Shown one piece after another: positions 34,308 to 42,806 of a stretch of DNA of 43,010 bases. The notes under the pieces are model-generated. The model made no database searches, was not told where the DNA came from, and saw only the letters and a program-made list of their open reading frames with translations. A program made the translations under genes and the position numbers. Positions within the stretch are counted from its first letter, which is position 1. The number at the start of each line of letters is the position of its first letter. Source of the DNA: a virus; IMG/VR virus record IMGVR_UViG_3300015263_000027, positions 1 through 43,010 of that record; one strand, written 5' to 3'.

Positions 34308-35054
34308 TTAAACTTCTACATTATGTTTCTTGTACACATCCTCTTTGATTCTCTGCATGTAGGCTTTCTGGTCACGAGATGTTGCACCGAGCAGTAGTGA
34401 TTTCTCTGGGGCAGCGAGTTCCTGACGTTCAGTCTGACGAGGCAGATTGAAACTAGAAGGACTTGTTGGATTGCTGGCGGGCTTCGAAGAATTAAATAAG
34501 GCAAGCACAAGTTGTGGATTGCTTTTCGAAAGTTCACCAAGCTGTTCGGGAGTAGTACCGAGTTCCTTAGCCTTAGCAGCTACAGTCTCTCGGGTCTTAT
34601 CTCCGTATTTCTGTTTCAAAGTGTTCTGAACCGTGCTTACGTTCTCAACGTATTTCTGTTCGCTATTCATAAGAGCGATCTGATCACGCACGAGTTTCGC
34701 AACTGCTTCTTCACTCAATCCACTCGCTGGAGGGGTCTTTTCCGCTGGTTTCTCTTGTTCATCTTTAGCAGTCAAATTCTTCAAGACTTCTTCAATACTC
34801 TGTTGTCGGGCAGCCTGTTCTCGGAGCTGATTAAGTTCTTGCTCTACAGTAGACTTTTCAGTCTTTAGTGTGCCGATAAATTCCTGAGACGCAGTGTATC
34901 CTTTCAAAGCATCTTCAATAGTCTTGAACTTCTGTTCACCGTTCTCATTCTTGATAGACGCCAGAAGGTCATTAAGGCGGTTATCAGAATTAACTGGTGG
35001 AGTGACGGGTTGTTCTTCTTGAACGCCGTCAAATACGTTGTCTTGGTCAGACAT
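34308..35054 (-). CDS. Capsid scaffolding protein
   Basis: A 248-residue, acidic, highly helical protein with many Gln/Glu/Lys and no cysteine, for example GTLKTEKSTVEQELNQLREQ (coiled coil, about residues 60-80). The C terminus is basic (KAYMQRIKEDVYKKHNVEV), as in scaffolds that dock on the capsid shell. It sits between portal and major capsid, the standard place. ATG 35054 has AAGGAAT upstream. It is preceded by a 356-base leader containing a tRNA gene. Confidence 0.8.
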   Translation of the reverse strand: MSDQDNVFDGVQEEQPVTPPVNSDNRLNDLLASIKNENGEQKFKTIEDALKGYTASQEFIGTLKTEKSTVEQELNQLREQAARQQSIEEVLKNLTAKDEQEKPAEKTPPASGLSEEAVAKLVRDQIALMNSEQKYVENVSTVQNTLKQKYGDKTRETVAAKAKELGTTPEQLGELSKSNPQLVLALFNSSKPASNPTSPSSFNLPRQTERQELAAPEKSLLLGATSRDQKAYMQRIKEDVYKKHNVEV

Positions 35055-35178
35055 TTTTATTCCTTAGTTTAGCTAAATTAAGATTGGCCATAACTCGTAA
35101 GCTATGACAAGCACCTTGTAAACGCAAGGTGGAAGTAAGGAGGTTCCTGTTATATCATCGTCACCAACAACCGTTGAA

Positions 35179-35256
35179 TGGTCAGAAAGGTTGGATTTGA
35201 ACCAACGACTTCTGGTTTCCAAAACCAGCACTCTTACCTGACTGAGCTACTCTCTG
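35179..35256 (-). tRNA. tRNA-Pro (anticodon UGG), CCA encoded
   Basis: On the minus strand a full cloverleaf can be drawn over 78 bases. Acceptor CAGAGAG pairs with CTTTCTG (one G.U). The D arm is GCTC...GAGT. The anticodon stem is CTGGT/ACCAG around loop TTTGGAA (anticodon TGG). The variable loop is AAGTC. The T arm is GTTGG-TTCAAAT-CCAAC. Discriminator A and a genome-encoded CCA follow. C1-G72 and A73 are proline identity features. It lies inside the late transcription unit. Confidence 0.92.
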
Positions 35257-35259
35257 ATA

Positions 35260-35339
35260 GTTTTTATTATATATATATATTTATTAATATTATATTATTA
35301 TCATATATTATTTAATATTATATATATATATATATCTAT
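35260..35339. repeat. AT-only low-complexity tract
   Basis: About 80 bases made almost only of A and T, mostly alternating TA runs (ATATATATATAT twice) with TTATTAATATTATATTATTATC between. It is directly upstream of the tRNA-Pro gene in the transcription sense. It would melt easily; possible roles are promoter opening, RNA processing spacer or recombination scar. No conserved motif can be named. Confidence 0.8.
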
Positions 35340-35345
35340 TCTCTT

Positions 35346-35382
35346 AAAGGGTCATATCTATATACCTGTTTTTTGACCCTTT
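35346..35382 (-). terminator. Hairpin after the 80-residue gene
   Basis: AAAGGGTCA (35346-35354) and TGACCCTTT (35374-35382) form a perfect 9-bp stem with a 19-base loop, about 30 bases after the small gene ending at 35411. The U-tract on the minus strand is short, so it may be a weak terminator or an RNA-processing stem that separates the tRNA from the portal message. Confidence 0.5.
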
Positions 35383-35410
35383 TGTGACAAAAATAAAAAT
35401 AAAATATTTT

Positions 35411-35653
35411 TTAATCTTCAAGAATACTAGTCAGTTCGTTAATAGCTCTTTCGTAACCATTAAATTCTGCCTGTTCGTATGCCCAAGAGGGACTATCATA
35501 ATTATTTTTACTGAGGCGTACAGCTTGTGTATCAGCCTTCTTTTCGTTCAGTCGTTCGATGAATAGTTTACGCAGACGATGGGCCTCAATAAAGAGACCC
35601 TTCATTTCCTTTTTATCCTTTTCATCCAAACCTTTAAGAAGAGATGTCTTCAA
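35411..35653 (-). CDS. Hypothetical protein after the portal gene
   Basis: An 80-residue protein. I choose TTG 35653, 5 bases after GGAGG inside the portal gene end; this gives MKTSLLKGLDEKDKKEMKGL. It is highly charged and helical, with EAHRLRKLFIERLNEKKADT and a C-terminal EFNGYERAINELTSILED. No family recognised. It overlaps portal by 20 bases, so it is probably translated with it and could be an assembly factor. Confidence 0.6.
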   Translation of the reverse strand: MKTSLLKGLDEKDKKEMKGLFIEAHRLRKLFIERLNEKKADTQAVRLSKNNYDSPSWAYEQAEFNGYERAINELTSILED

Positions 35654-37454
35654 AATTACCTCCGCTCGTAGCCGCATCTTCTGGTGGAAGCATAGGAGCA
35701 GACTCCTCACCCGGTCCCATGGACATTGCCATATTATCTTCTTGTGCTTGCCCAGCTAAAGCTGAGGTCTCTTTCTGTTCCATAACAGCAACATTAGGAC
35801 GGAAGATTTGATATGCTGTAATAGACAATACATCCTCAACAAACTGTGCCAACCCCTTACCAGAGGTATGAGGAGCGATAGTAGCCCATACAGGAGAAGC
35901 AGCAATACCAATAAGGCTTTGCAGCTCTTGAGCCTTCTGACCGAAGTGACGGGCTCCTACGGGCCGAATAATGCCCTTTGCTACAAGATCATCACGAGTG
36001 ATTTCTTGGAACATCGTAGCACCAAGGTCTGTATCGATATTACGAATAATATCCGTTCCATCAAAATTACGTACAGCCTGTTCAAGCATTGAGTTAAGCA
36101 GAGGCTCAAGAAGTTCAATCTCGAAGTTAGTAACCTTCTCTTGGAAGATACGGCCAGCAGCCGTCATAAGAGACTGGAACTCTGTAGCAGTCTTCTCACC
36201 GGGAGTACGAATACCCATAGCTTCACGAGGAGCACCTGCATACATTTCCATTTTATCTTCAAGCTCCTTAATCTGCTGATCTGCAGCAAGGATTCCAGAA
36301 AGGTTCTTAACTACTTCGTCAATATCGCCATTCTCGTCCACATGGATTTCAGCACCCGGACCCCAATCAAAGGCTTCAACTTCACCTTTAATCTTAAGAG
36401 GAGGCCATACGGCCAAATCCATAGCATCTGCTTTAAGATTCTCAAGATGGTCAATTCGATATTGCATACCAATCAGGTTATCTAGTGGGCCCATTGCCCA
36501 AAGGTTATCTGGACGAAGACGCCAACCTGCATGGAAGATAGGAGCCCTGCCACTAAACGTACTAATCTGTTCGTTACGTGCAGTGAAGCAACGATCAACG
36601 ACGGTGATCATACGATTAGTCTGAACTTCATTCTCACCATCAATATGCAAATCTCCGTAGAACTCTAGGATTTCAACATAGTTGGACATGTAGTATTCAT
36701 ATAGGTCTCCAAAGCCATCCACGCTGTACTGAGCGGCCTTATTCCAATCATCCCTACTATACTGCCCATAACGGCTCTTAATGTCTAGGCGACGTTCTAC
36801 TACGTCTTTCCAGAAAGCGTGTTCGGGGTGAGTTTCAGACAAGCGAATAAGTTCACCAATAGTCTTAACACTACGAACAATCTTGGGAGTGTTGTTGAAT
36901 GAATCAGCCGTAGGATTGAAAACAATATCTTCTGGGCTAATACGTTCAGCTACAGGGCCAATGAAGGTCGGAACATACGCACCATCCTGATCAGTAATGT
37001 AGCGTGATTCAAACGAAGACATGGCAAATACATTACCATAATCGATATAGTCAAGAAGAAGTCTACTGGCCTTAGTACGGAAACCCCCCTCACGGGTTTT
37101 ATTTTCCATGTAGCCAGTAATCACCTTAGCCTTATCACGAGCCGAACTATCCTTTGTATAAGCATTCCACTGCAGCCACTTATCGTTAGGGAAAAGGGCA
37201 CTGATATAGTTGGAATGTAGGTTATCTCGAATTTGACAAATCTTAGGGGTGGTCGTAGTATTAGACCATGGTAGTGTGCCATTAGAGGTTGAACGAGTAT
37301 CAGTAGCAAAGATGTATTTCTTAGTTTCATTCCATTGCTCAAGAACAGATGAACGTTGGTTATTCCAACGCTGCCAGAACCAAGCAATAGCCTTCGACTC
37401 ATCATCACTAGTGAGGCTCTGTGTAATCTCCAGCACCTTAGTTGAATTAGCCAT
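35634..37454 (-). CDS. Portal protein
   Basis: A 606-residue protein from ATG 37454 with AAGGAAT upstream. It has the podovirus portal layout: an N-terminal helical region (AIAWFWQRWNNQRSSVLEQW) and ICQIRDNLHSNYISALFPND, which is conserved in this group. A clip/stem region follows with PTFIGPVAERISPEDIVFNP, then a wing with EAMGIRTPGEKTATEFQSLM, and finally a Gln/Glu/Met-rich tail. The dodecameric portal is the DNA gate and terminase docking site. The neighbouring terminase genes upstream and scaffold and capsid downstream agree. Confidence 0.85.
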   Translation of the reverse strand: MANSTKVLEITQSLTSDDESKAIAWFWQRWNNQRSSVLEQWNETKKYIFATDTRSTSNGTLPWSNTTTTPKICQIRDNLHSNYISALFPNDKWLQWNAYTKDSSARDKAKVITGYMENKTREGGFRTKASRLLLDYIDYGNVFAMSSFESRYITDQDGAYVPTFIGPVAERISPEDIVFNPTADSFNNTPKIVRSVKTIGELIRLSETHPEHAFWKDVVERRLDIKSRYGQYSRDDWNKAAQYSVDGFGDLYEYYMSNYVEILEFYGDLHIDGENEVQTNRMITVVDRCFTARNEQISTFSGRAPIFHAGWRLRPDNLWAMGPLDNLIGMQYRIDHLENLKADAMDLAVWPPLKIKGEVEAFDWGPGAEIHVDENGDIDEVVKNLSGILAADQQIKELEDKMEMYAGAPREAMGIRTPGEKTATEFQSLMTAAGRIFQEKVTNFEIELLEPLLNSMLEQAVRNFDGTDIIRNIDTDLGATMFQEITRDDLVAKGIIRPVGARHFGQKAQELQSLIGIAASPVWATIAPHTSGKGLAQFVEDVLSITAYQIFRPNVAVMEQKETSALAGQAQEDNMAMSMGPGEESAPMLPPEDAATSGGNFEDISS

Positions 37455-37463
37455 AATTATTCC

Positions 37464-39068
37464 TTATAAAGCCCCACCAAATCTACTACGAGGCATTTTG
37501 TTTGTTAGAAAGTCTTTTATCTTGTGAGCGTTATTGTACGCTGGCTTAACAGCAATAGATACAGCAGATGCTAGAGCATCCTTAACGTCGTCATGAGGAG
37601 GACGTGCTAGAATAAGCTCTTCTTCAAGAACCTGCGTCCAACCACCTTCGTGATGCCATACACTCAAGTTCTCATATCGCCATTCCAATGTAGCAGCAAT
37701 ACGCTCTTCCTTGGAGCCTTCAATCTTAGTGGGCCTGTATTCCTCCACAGAGAGTCGTAGACCCTGTTTCTTAGAGAAAGCCTTAATATCCTCTACGAGA
37801 ATCTTCTGAGCTGCTACAACCTCCGCTGAGAGCTTTTTAAATCCCCATTTGGAATGTAGGTCTACTACATGATTGAAATGGTCAATACTACGTTCAGCCT
37901 TAAATCTATCAATATCCAATACGTAGATTTGATCTTCACTATCAATACCAATAACAACGATAGCAGAATAGTCAGCCTTCTTGCTCAATGAGAATGCGAA
38001 GTCCATAGCTGCATAAATGTTTAGTCGGTTATTCTGGTAGAACCAATTACCACCTTCCCTCCGTAGGAAACGCGGATTGTAGTATTGAAAGCAGTCCCGA
38101 CTGATCCGGTTACTCCCAGACTCGTTGGGATTGTTGTAATACTGTGCATAGAATTGTACTCTGTCTTCGTATTCGGCTCGAATACGGGCCAATACTCGTC
38201 TGTCGAAGCCAAAAGCTTTTCCATCGTCACGAACAGCCCGAGGCCAAATATAAATGTCATCAGTTTCAACTGCATATTCCTTAATATCCCATACAGGTAA
38301 TTCGTCAATCTTGACGCCATCATCGTTATACTCTTCAAACATCTGATTAGCCCAAGTGTAATAAATATCAGTTGGATAATACCTAGTTCCACAGGCCATG
38401 GTAAATCCACCTGCATTACGGATAGACGTAAACTGACTACTCTTTTTACTAACTTCTTCACGCCCATTTTCTGTGTATGCATTCTCCGGGACTACAAGGT
38501 CGTCAGCAATAATGATGTCAGCATGCCAACCAGTGGTATTAGTGGTGAGACCTGCTGTAGCGATTGTAGCATCTCGAACGCCTTGTGTCTTACGTTCTTC
38601 ATGATCAATAATAATCTTTGTCGAGGACCAAGCTTCACGTAACCCTTTCTGTGGGTGAATGTATTCAGGCCAGAAGCGATTAAATACTCCACTCTCCATA
38701 ATATTCTGAATAGCATACAACTGCGTCTCAGCAAGAGCAGCGGTAGCGGATAGGTAGAGGATAGTTACTTCTGGATGACGAAGGATTATCCATGACGCCC
38801 AAGTAGCTACCATATGACTCTTAAGATGTGCACGAGGAAGCATAATTAGCTTATTATTCGTAGTGGTATCACCACGTCCAAATAATGTATAGTCTTCCAT
38901 CCAACGATAGATTTCTCTATGGACATCACCATAAACATAACCGGGATTAACTAATTGGGCATAGAACCACAAATCATTCTTGGCACGCTCACGAATTTCC
39001 TTAGCCTGTTCTGGCATCATATCAATTCGTGAATATGCCTTCTCAAGCCATTCGGGGCGTTTCCTCAT
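37464..39068 (-). CDS. terL: Terminase large subunit
   Basis: A 534-residue packaging motor. The ATPase half has MLPRAHLKSHMVATW (Walker A variant with K-S), TILYLSATAALAETQ (coupling region) and ADIIIADDLVVPEN (Walker B, DD instead of DE). The nuclease half has YAAMDFAFSLSKKADYSAIV with the first metal Asp, KKLSAEVVAAQKIL, and PPHDDVKDALASAVS with the last acidic residues of the RNase H fold. It cuts and pumps DNA into the prohead. The start overlaps the small-subunit stop by 4 bases. Confidence 0.9.
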   Translation of the reverse strand: MRKRPEWLEKAYSRIDMMPEQAKEIRERAKNDLWFYAQLVNPGYVYGDVHREIYRWMEDYTLFGRGDTTTNNKLIMLPRAHLKSHMVATWASWIILRHPEVTILYLSATAALAETQLYAIQNIMESGVFNRFWPEYIHPQKGLREAWSSTKIIIDHEERKTQGVRDATIATAGLTTNTTGWHADIIIADDLVVPENAYTENGREEVSKKSSQFTSIRNAGGFTMACGTRYYPTDIYYTWANQMFEEYNDDGVKIDELPVWDIKEYAVETDDIYIWPRAVRDDGKAFGFDRRVLARIRAEYEDRVQFYAQYYNNPNESGSNRISRDCFQYYNPRFLRREGGNWFYQNNRLNIYAAMDFAFSLSKKADYSAIVVIGIDSEDQIYVLDIDRFKAERSIDHFNHVVDLHSKWGFKKLSAEVVAAQKILVEDIKAFSKKQGLRLSVEEYRPTKIEGSKEERIAATLEWRYENLSVWHHEGGWTQVLEEELILARPPHDDVKDALASAVSIAVKPAYNNAHKIKDFLTNKMPRSRFGGAL

Positions 39069-39565
39069 TTCTTATAATCCCTCATCCTCATAATATCTGC
39101 ACCAAACTCATTATCGAGCTGCTCCTGAATATTACGTTCTCGTTCGATTTCTTCCTTCTTAGGACGACCAGCTCCACGTCTGTCCCAACCCCTCTCAGCA
39201 AGCCATTTAGCTGCCTGAGCATTATCTCCTGACATATCTAGCATAGCTTGTACACCAGCACCACGAAGCTTTAGTTCAAGCTCTTCACGCCAGTCATCTA
39301 CATGCTTACCAATGATGGCGTTCTTACACAAACGTTTCCAATGAGGCCAGTCAATAAGGAAGGTTGTGGCAAAGTCATACTCAAGAGGGTCTTCTGCTGC
39401 CAAATACAAACGCTTAAGGGAAGGGTAAACCTTCCCCTTATACGTCTTATCTTCACCATCTAATGTGTAATACGCATATTCCACATTGTAGTTAGGCTCA
39501 AGAAACAAGCTTTGAGTAAGAGGTCTGCCCATACTATCACGAAACAAACTCTTATCTATTTTCAT
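39065..39565 (-). CDS. Terminase small subunit-like protein
   Basis: A 166-residue protein with GGTGA upstream of ATG 39565. It begins with a beta-rich part (NVEYAYYTLDGEDKTYKGKV, SLKRLYLAAEDPLEYDFATT). A helical DNA-binding-like part follows (DDWREELELKLRGAGVQAML, AAKWLAERGWDRRGAGRPKK), then a charged coiled C terminus. The AAKWLAERGWD...GRPKK segment is frequent in phage small terminases. It is directly before terL. Confidence 0.75.
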   Translation of the reverse strand: MKIDKSLFRDSMGRPLTQSLFLEPNYNVEYAYYTLDGEDKTYKGKVYPSLKRLYLAAEDPLEYDFATTFLIDWPHWKRLCKNAIIGKHVDDWREELELKLRGAGVQAMLDMSGDNAQAAKWLAERGWDRRGAGRPKKEEIERERNIQEQLDNEFGADIMRMRDYKK

Positions 39566-39582
39566 ATTTCACCTATTGAAGT

Positions 39583-41238
39583 TCACACAAATTTTGGAAC
39601 GACGATCAATCCCTGTGTATTGCCAGTTCTATTTTCGAACGTCAGTTTTCCATTGTAGGAACCAATATTAATCTTGCCACTCGCCCCTGTTGATCCTGTC
39701 ATTACAGAGCCAGCATATGTGTTGAATACGGAACTAGGTGTTCCGATTGGATTGAATGTAGGGGAGCTTGCAGACCGAACCCACCAATGCCCATAATACG
39801 GGCTTCCAGCGCTACCGCCGTAAACTTCAAGACCACCAAGAAATAGCCAATGCTTTAGGTCTATTTCGGCAACACCTCCCACAGGGATTGACAGGTTATA
39901 ACAGTTCGTAGAAGTTCTATCCGGGATTACTTCTGCGGCTATTTTCACATTCTCAATTGTTCCACTATAAGTTATGGGATTTTCCCGCGACGACACATTT
40001 ACGGTAGACCCAACCATTGCGAATATATCTCCAGAACCACTCCTGATGAACTGGATACCAGAACCTTCGGAACCGGTAATAGATATCTCGTCAAGCAGAA
40101 CATTGATATCTCCACTTCCAGAGTTTTGAACCATTACCGCTGATCCAGGCCGATTATTTGACAAAACACGACGTATAGATGCAGATGAAATGGAATTGTC
40201 ATTCTCGGCAAGAAGATGGACAAGTGTTCCGGGGATTGCCCCTGCAAAGCCACCAAAGCTGACGCTATCAATTGAAAGTTGGTTAATACTCCCGCCAGAT
40301 GCCCTAACCCTGATTGGAGTTGCTGGGTTAATCGTCTTAATATTTTTTATGTCGAGAACCGACATATCAGATTGGGCGGCGACAGAAACAAGAAATGTTG
40401 GACCATATGAGCTGGAAAGAGGGACTAGAACACCATCAATCGTAGTGTAATGACCTCCCGTCACTTCAATAAGGCTAGATTCCCCATCCATGTTTGATCC
40501 GTATGAGGCACGAATGTTTGAAACGGAATTTCCATTCCCACCTGAGATAACCAGACCCTTCTTAGCCTGTCCCATATTGATGTCGTATGCTTCACAGAGA
40601 TCGTGTGACAGCTCTACAAATGGGCTTGCTCTGTTACCAAGCATAGACGAGTAACATTCGAACTGTACGCCTGTAAGCTTTGCCCCGACATTAGCCGACT
40701 TGAAACCGGAGAAACCATCAGCACCGAACTTGAACACCGTCCTACGTGTTCCGGCACCCACTATCCATGCGCATCGCTGGACAAGCACCTGACTGTTAAT
40801 GGTGTAATTGCCAATATCGAAGATCAGCCTACTTTCTCGACCATTCCCCATTGCAACCAAAGCTTTGTTGATGAACGGTGCTTGATCCAACGTCTCGACA
40901 CCAAGCGGGAAAGCCCCGAACAACGATGCGTGTATGTCTCTTGAATTTTCACCTTCTCCTGTAACGCCATCGTTGCCGAGGATATACTCTCCATCACCAC
41001 GAAAAACCCACTGTGGGTCTGTGTTGATCCTGCCTTGAATGGTTACTGTCGCTCCAGGTTCTACTGTGATATATGCGCCATCATCAAAATAAACAGATGT
41101 GCTAATTTCTACGTTAGATGTTATGAGAGTATTCCCTTGAGGAAATAAGACATAACCTAAATCTGCCTCCATCAATAGAATTGCAGATGCACTATCTGAT
41201 GATGCGGAACCCCCGTAATCATAAACTGATACGTCCAT
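39583..41238 (-). CDS. Tail spike with parallel beta-helix, likely depolymerase
   Basis: A 551-residue protein. After a short head domain (~70 residues) it reads as a right-handed beta-helix of pectate-lyase type: short strands with Gly/Asn/Asp turns, for example GAYITVEPGATVTIQGRI, FIRSGSGDIFAMVGSTVNVS and GGHYTTIDGVLVPLSSS. Such spikes bind and cut surface polysaccharide. Catalytic acids cannot be picked by eye. The last ~90 residues (YYGHWWVRSASSPTFNPIGT on) look like a C-terminal trimerisation or lectin-like domain. Base composition is clearly more GC-rich than its neighbour fibres, consistent with exchange of receptor-binding modules. Confidence 0.72.
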   Translation of the reverse strand: MDVSVYDYGGSASSDSASAILLMEADLGYVLFPQGNTLITSNVEISTSVYFDDGAYITVEPGATVTIQGRINTDPQWVFRGDGEYILGNDGVTGEGENSRDIHASLFGAFPLGVETLDQAPFINKALVAMGNGRESRLIFDIGNYTINSQVLVQRCAWIVGAGTRRTVFKFGADGFSGFKSANVGAKLTGVQFECYSSMLGNRASPFVELSHDLCEAYDINMGQAKKGLVISGGNGNSVSNIRASYGSNMDGESSLIEVTGGHYTTIDGVLVPLSSSYGPTFLVSVAAQSDMSVLDIKNIKTINPATPIRVRASGGSINQLSIDSVSFGGFAGAIPGTLVHLLAENDNSISSASIRRVLSNNRPGSAVMVQNSGSGDINVLLDEISITGSEGSGIQFIRSGSGDIFAMVGSTVNVSSRENPITYSGTIENVKIAAEVIPDRTSTNCYNLSIPVGGVAEIDLKHWLFLGGLEVYGGSAGSPYYGHWWVRSASSPTFNPIGTPSSVFNTYAGSVMTGSTGASGKINIGSYNGKLTFENRTGNTQGLIVVPKFV

Positions 41239-42225
41239 TTATTTCCACCTTCCAATTGCTGTGAGAGATACGGATACATTAGATGTAGAACCAGCACTTG
41301 CCGTAAACACAGATACTGCTGTGTACCCTGTCGTAGACACGGAGAAAGGTCCACCCCAACCATTTGTGTTAGAGATCAATGAGCTGCCGTTGGGTGTTGC
41401 TGAAAATGAAATTGCAAAAGAACCTGCCGGGAATGTCGTTGCATCACGGAAAACTGAGCCAAATGCCGTTGTAGTGATATTTCCTGTTAATAGTTTAGTG
41501 ACTGTCTGCGTACCATCTGCCCGCCTGATAAATCTGCCATTTGAGTTTTCGCCCATCACTTCACTAGGTAATGATCGAAGCTCATGCCTTCCACTACCAA
41601 CAGGAGTAAAATCAAAAACTTCATATAGAGCCGCAGCCTGTCCGGCTTGGTCGCATGCATCTGGGTAAGCTTCATATGTAAAGGTAGCAACACCACTTAA
41701 AACACGTTTGTTAATAGTTAGGTCAAGACCAGTACCACTCACTGCATGGGAGAATGTAATCTTATTTCCAAGTGAATTAGCCGTACCACCTGTGTTTGCA
41801 ATACTACGTTCAAAACGTATTTTAAACGACCATCCAGCACGACGTGTCGTACCAAAACCTGTTATCGTATAATCAGACGAGCCAATTCCTGTGATATTAA
41901 AATGTGTTCCACTATCTGGGATTTCAAGAATGCCAGAAGATAGTGTAGAGATATTGATATCTACCCATTCGTCATCAATAGCATCTTCAAAATCTGTCTG
42001 ATCTGTTTTAAGAGCAAGTTCACTATCTACATAAGTTGTATCAGCCTTAGGGCTAACTGCTGCATTAAGGCCTGTTGACGTAATAGTTGGAAAACCTCCT
42101 ACCGTACTACCATCATGTACTACAAGGGTATTAGTATCGGTGTCTACCGTAACCTCAGCCTGTGCTCCAGTGAATGTGCTATGTTGTGCGGACGTACCGC
42201 GTCTTAGTCTTACTTGTGTTGACAT
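41239..42225 (-). CDS. Tail fibre protein with Mtd-like N-terminal domain
   Basis: A 328-residue protein. It starts QVRLRRGTSAQHSTFTGAQA, followed by EVTVDTDTNTLVVHDGSTVG, a small domain repeatedly found at the N terminus of phage fibres and major tropism determinant-like proteins. The middle is beta-rich. The C-terminal ~80 residues (GNITTTAFGSVFRDATTFPA on, ending VSVSLTAIGRWK) look like a fibre tip. It lies between the adaptor gene and the spike gene, overlapping the former by one base. Confidence 0.75.
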   Translation of the reverse strand: MSTQVRLRRGTSAQHSTFTGAQAEVTVDTDTNTLVVHDGSTVGGFPTITSTGLNAAVSPKADTTYVDSELALKTDQTDFEDAIDDEWVDINISTLSSGILEIPDSGTHFNITGIGSSDYTITGFGTTRRAGWSFKIRFERSIANTGGTANSLGNKITFSHAVSGTGLDLTINKRVLSGVATFTYEAYPDACDQAGQAAALYEVFDFTPVGSGRHELRSLPSEVMGENSNGRFIRRADGTQTVTKLLTGNITTTAFGSVFRDATTFPAGSFAISFSATPNGSSLISNTNGWGGPFSVSTTGYTAVSVFTASAGSTSNVSVSLTAIGRWK

Positions 42226-42716
42226 TAGGCTATACTACCCCAATCCTGATCAAAATAAGTTGTTTCATTAATAATAAATCCAAAGTCGTAAGCTTGATTA
42301 TCATCAAACCCTACAAACCCTGAAACTGCTTGGGATACCAAGTCTTCTGCTTCTGCTACTAGTGTTGATGCTGTATCAGCATAACCGTAGACATTAGCTT
42401 CAGAAGTTGCCGCAGCTGCGGCTGAACTTGCAGCATCATCTGCATATCCCTGAGCTTCATCAATAATATCTGCTACTGACTCGTCAAGATATTCCTGAAC
42501 AGTTTGATCATCAATAATAATACTATCAGCATTGATGCCATTAATATTAAGGATGTTATTACCATTCATATCCAAATCACTAGTCATGTGATTTGGGGAA
42601 TTACCTGATCGTGACAGAGAATCTTGAAGAGCTAGTTCTATGTTTTCGAAGTTTTCATTAATCTTCGTCAAACTATAACCAGAGCTAATCACATTTCTTA
42701 CATAATCAATGGCCAT
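42225..42716 (-). CDS. Tail fibre adaptor / collar-like protein
   Basis: A 163-residue protein, the first gene of the minus-strand unit. INENFENIELALQDSLSR, then NHMTSDLDMNGNNILNINGI, is a common start of podovirus tail-fibre and adaptor proteins that dock on the tail. The second half is an Ala/Ser/Glu helix (GYADDAASSAAAAATSEANV) typical of the coiled stalk. The last ~30 residues (FDDNQAYDFGFIINETTYFD) could hand over to the fibre encoded next. AGAAAGAG provides the ribosome binding site. Confidence 0.72.
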   Translation of the reverse strand: MAIDYVRNVISSGYSLTKINENFENIELALQDSLSRSGNSPNHMTSDLDMNGNNILNINGINADSIIIDDQTVQEYLDESVADIIDEAQGYADDAASSAAAAATSEANVYGYADTASTLVAEAEDLVSQAVSGFVGFDDNQAYDFGFIINETTYFDQDWGSIA

Positions 42717-42752
42717 TAATTACTCTTTCTGGTTTGTTATTACGCTGTGCGT

Positions 42753-42782
42753 CTCGAATAAACTGATTTGTTAAACGCAAGG
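42753..42782 (-). promoter_or_regulatory. Late leader element, copy 1
   Basis: TTGTTAAACGCAAGG (42768-42782 as read on the plus strand) matches TTGTAAACGCAAGG at 35116-35129 with one inserted base. Both also have CTCG..TAA.CT.TGA between the motif and the gene start. The motif lies 52 and 62 bases from the first start codon of its minus-strand block. This is an inferred common regulatory or leader sequence. Confidence 0.4.
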
Positions 42783-42806
42783 AAAGACTTTAGGCGGACT
42801 AATACC

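Larger units (their letters stand above)
35055..35410 (-). promoter_or_regulatory. Late-gene leader region before the scaffold gene
   Basis: A 356-base gene-free stretch apart from a tRNA. Read on the minus strand it holds the hairpin at 35346-35382, an AT-only low-complexity run, the tRNA-Pro gene and then the hairpin CACCTTG-CGTTTA-CAAGGTG (35131-35112). That last hairpin contains TTGTAAACGCAAGG (plus-strand orientation, 35116-35129), which is repeated before the fibre genes. The scaffold ribosome binding site AAGGAAT comes last. I infer that promoter or processing signals for the capsid genes are here, but no sigma-70 consensus is evident. Confidence 0.5.
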
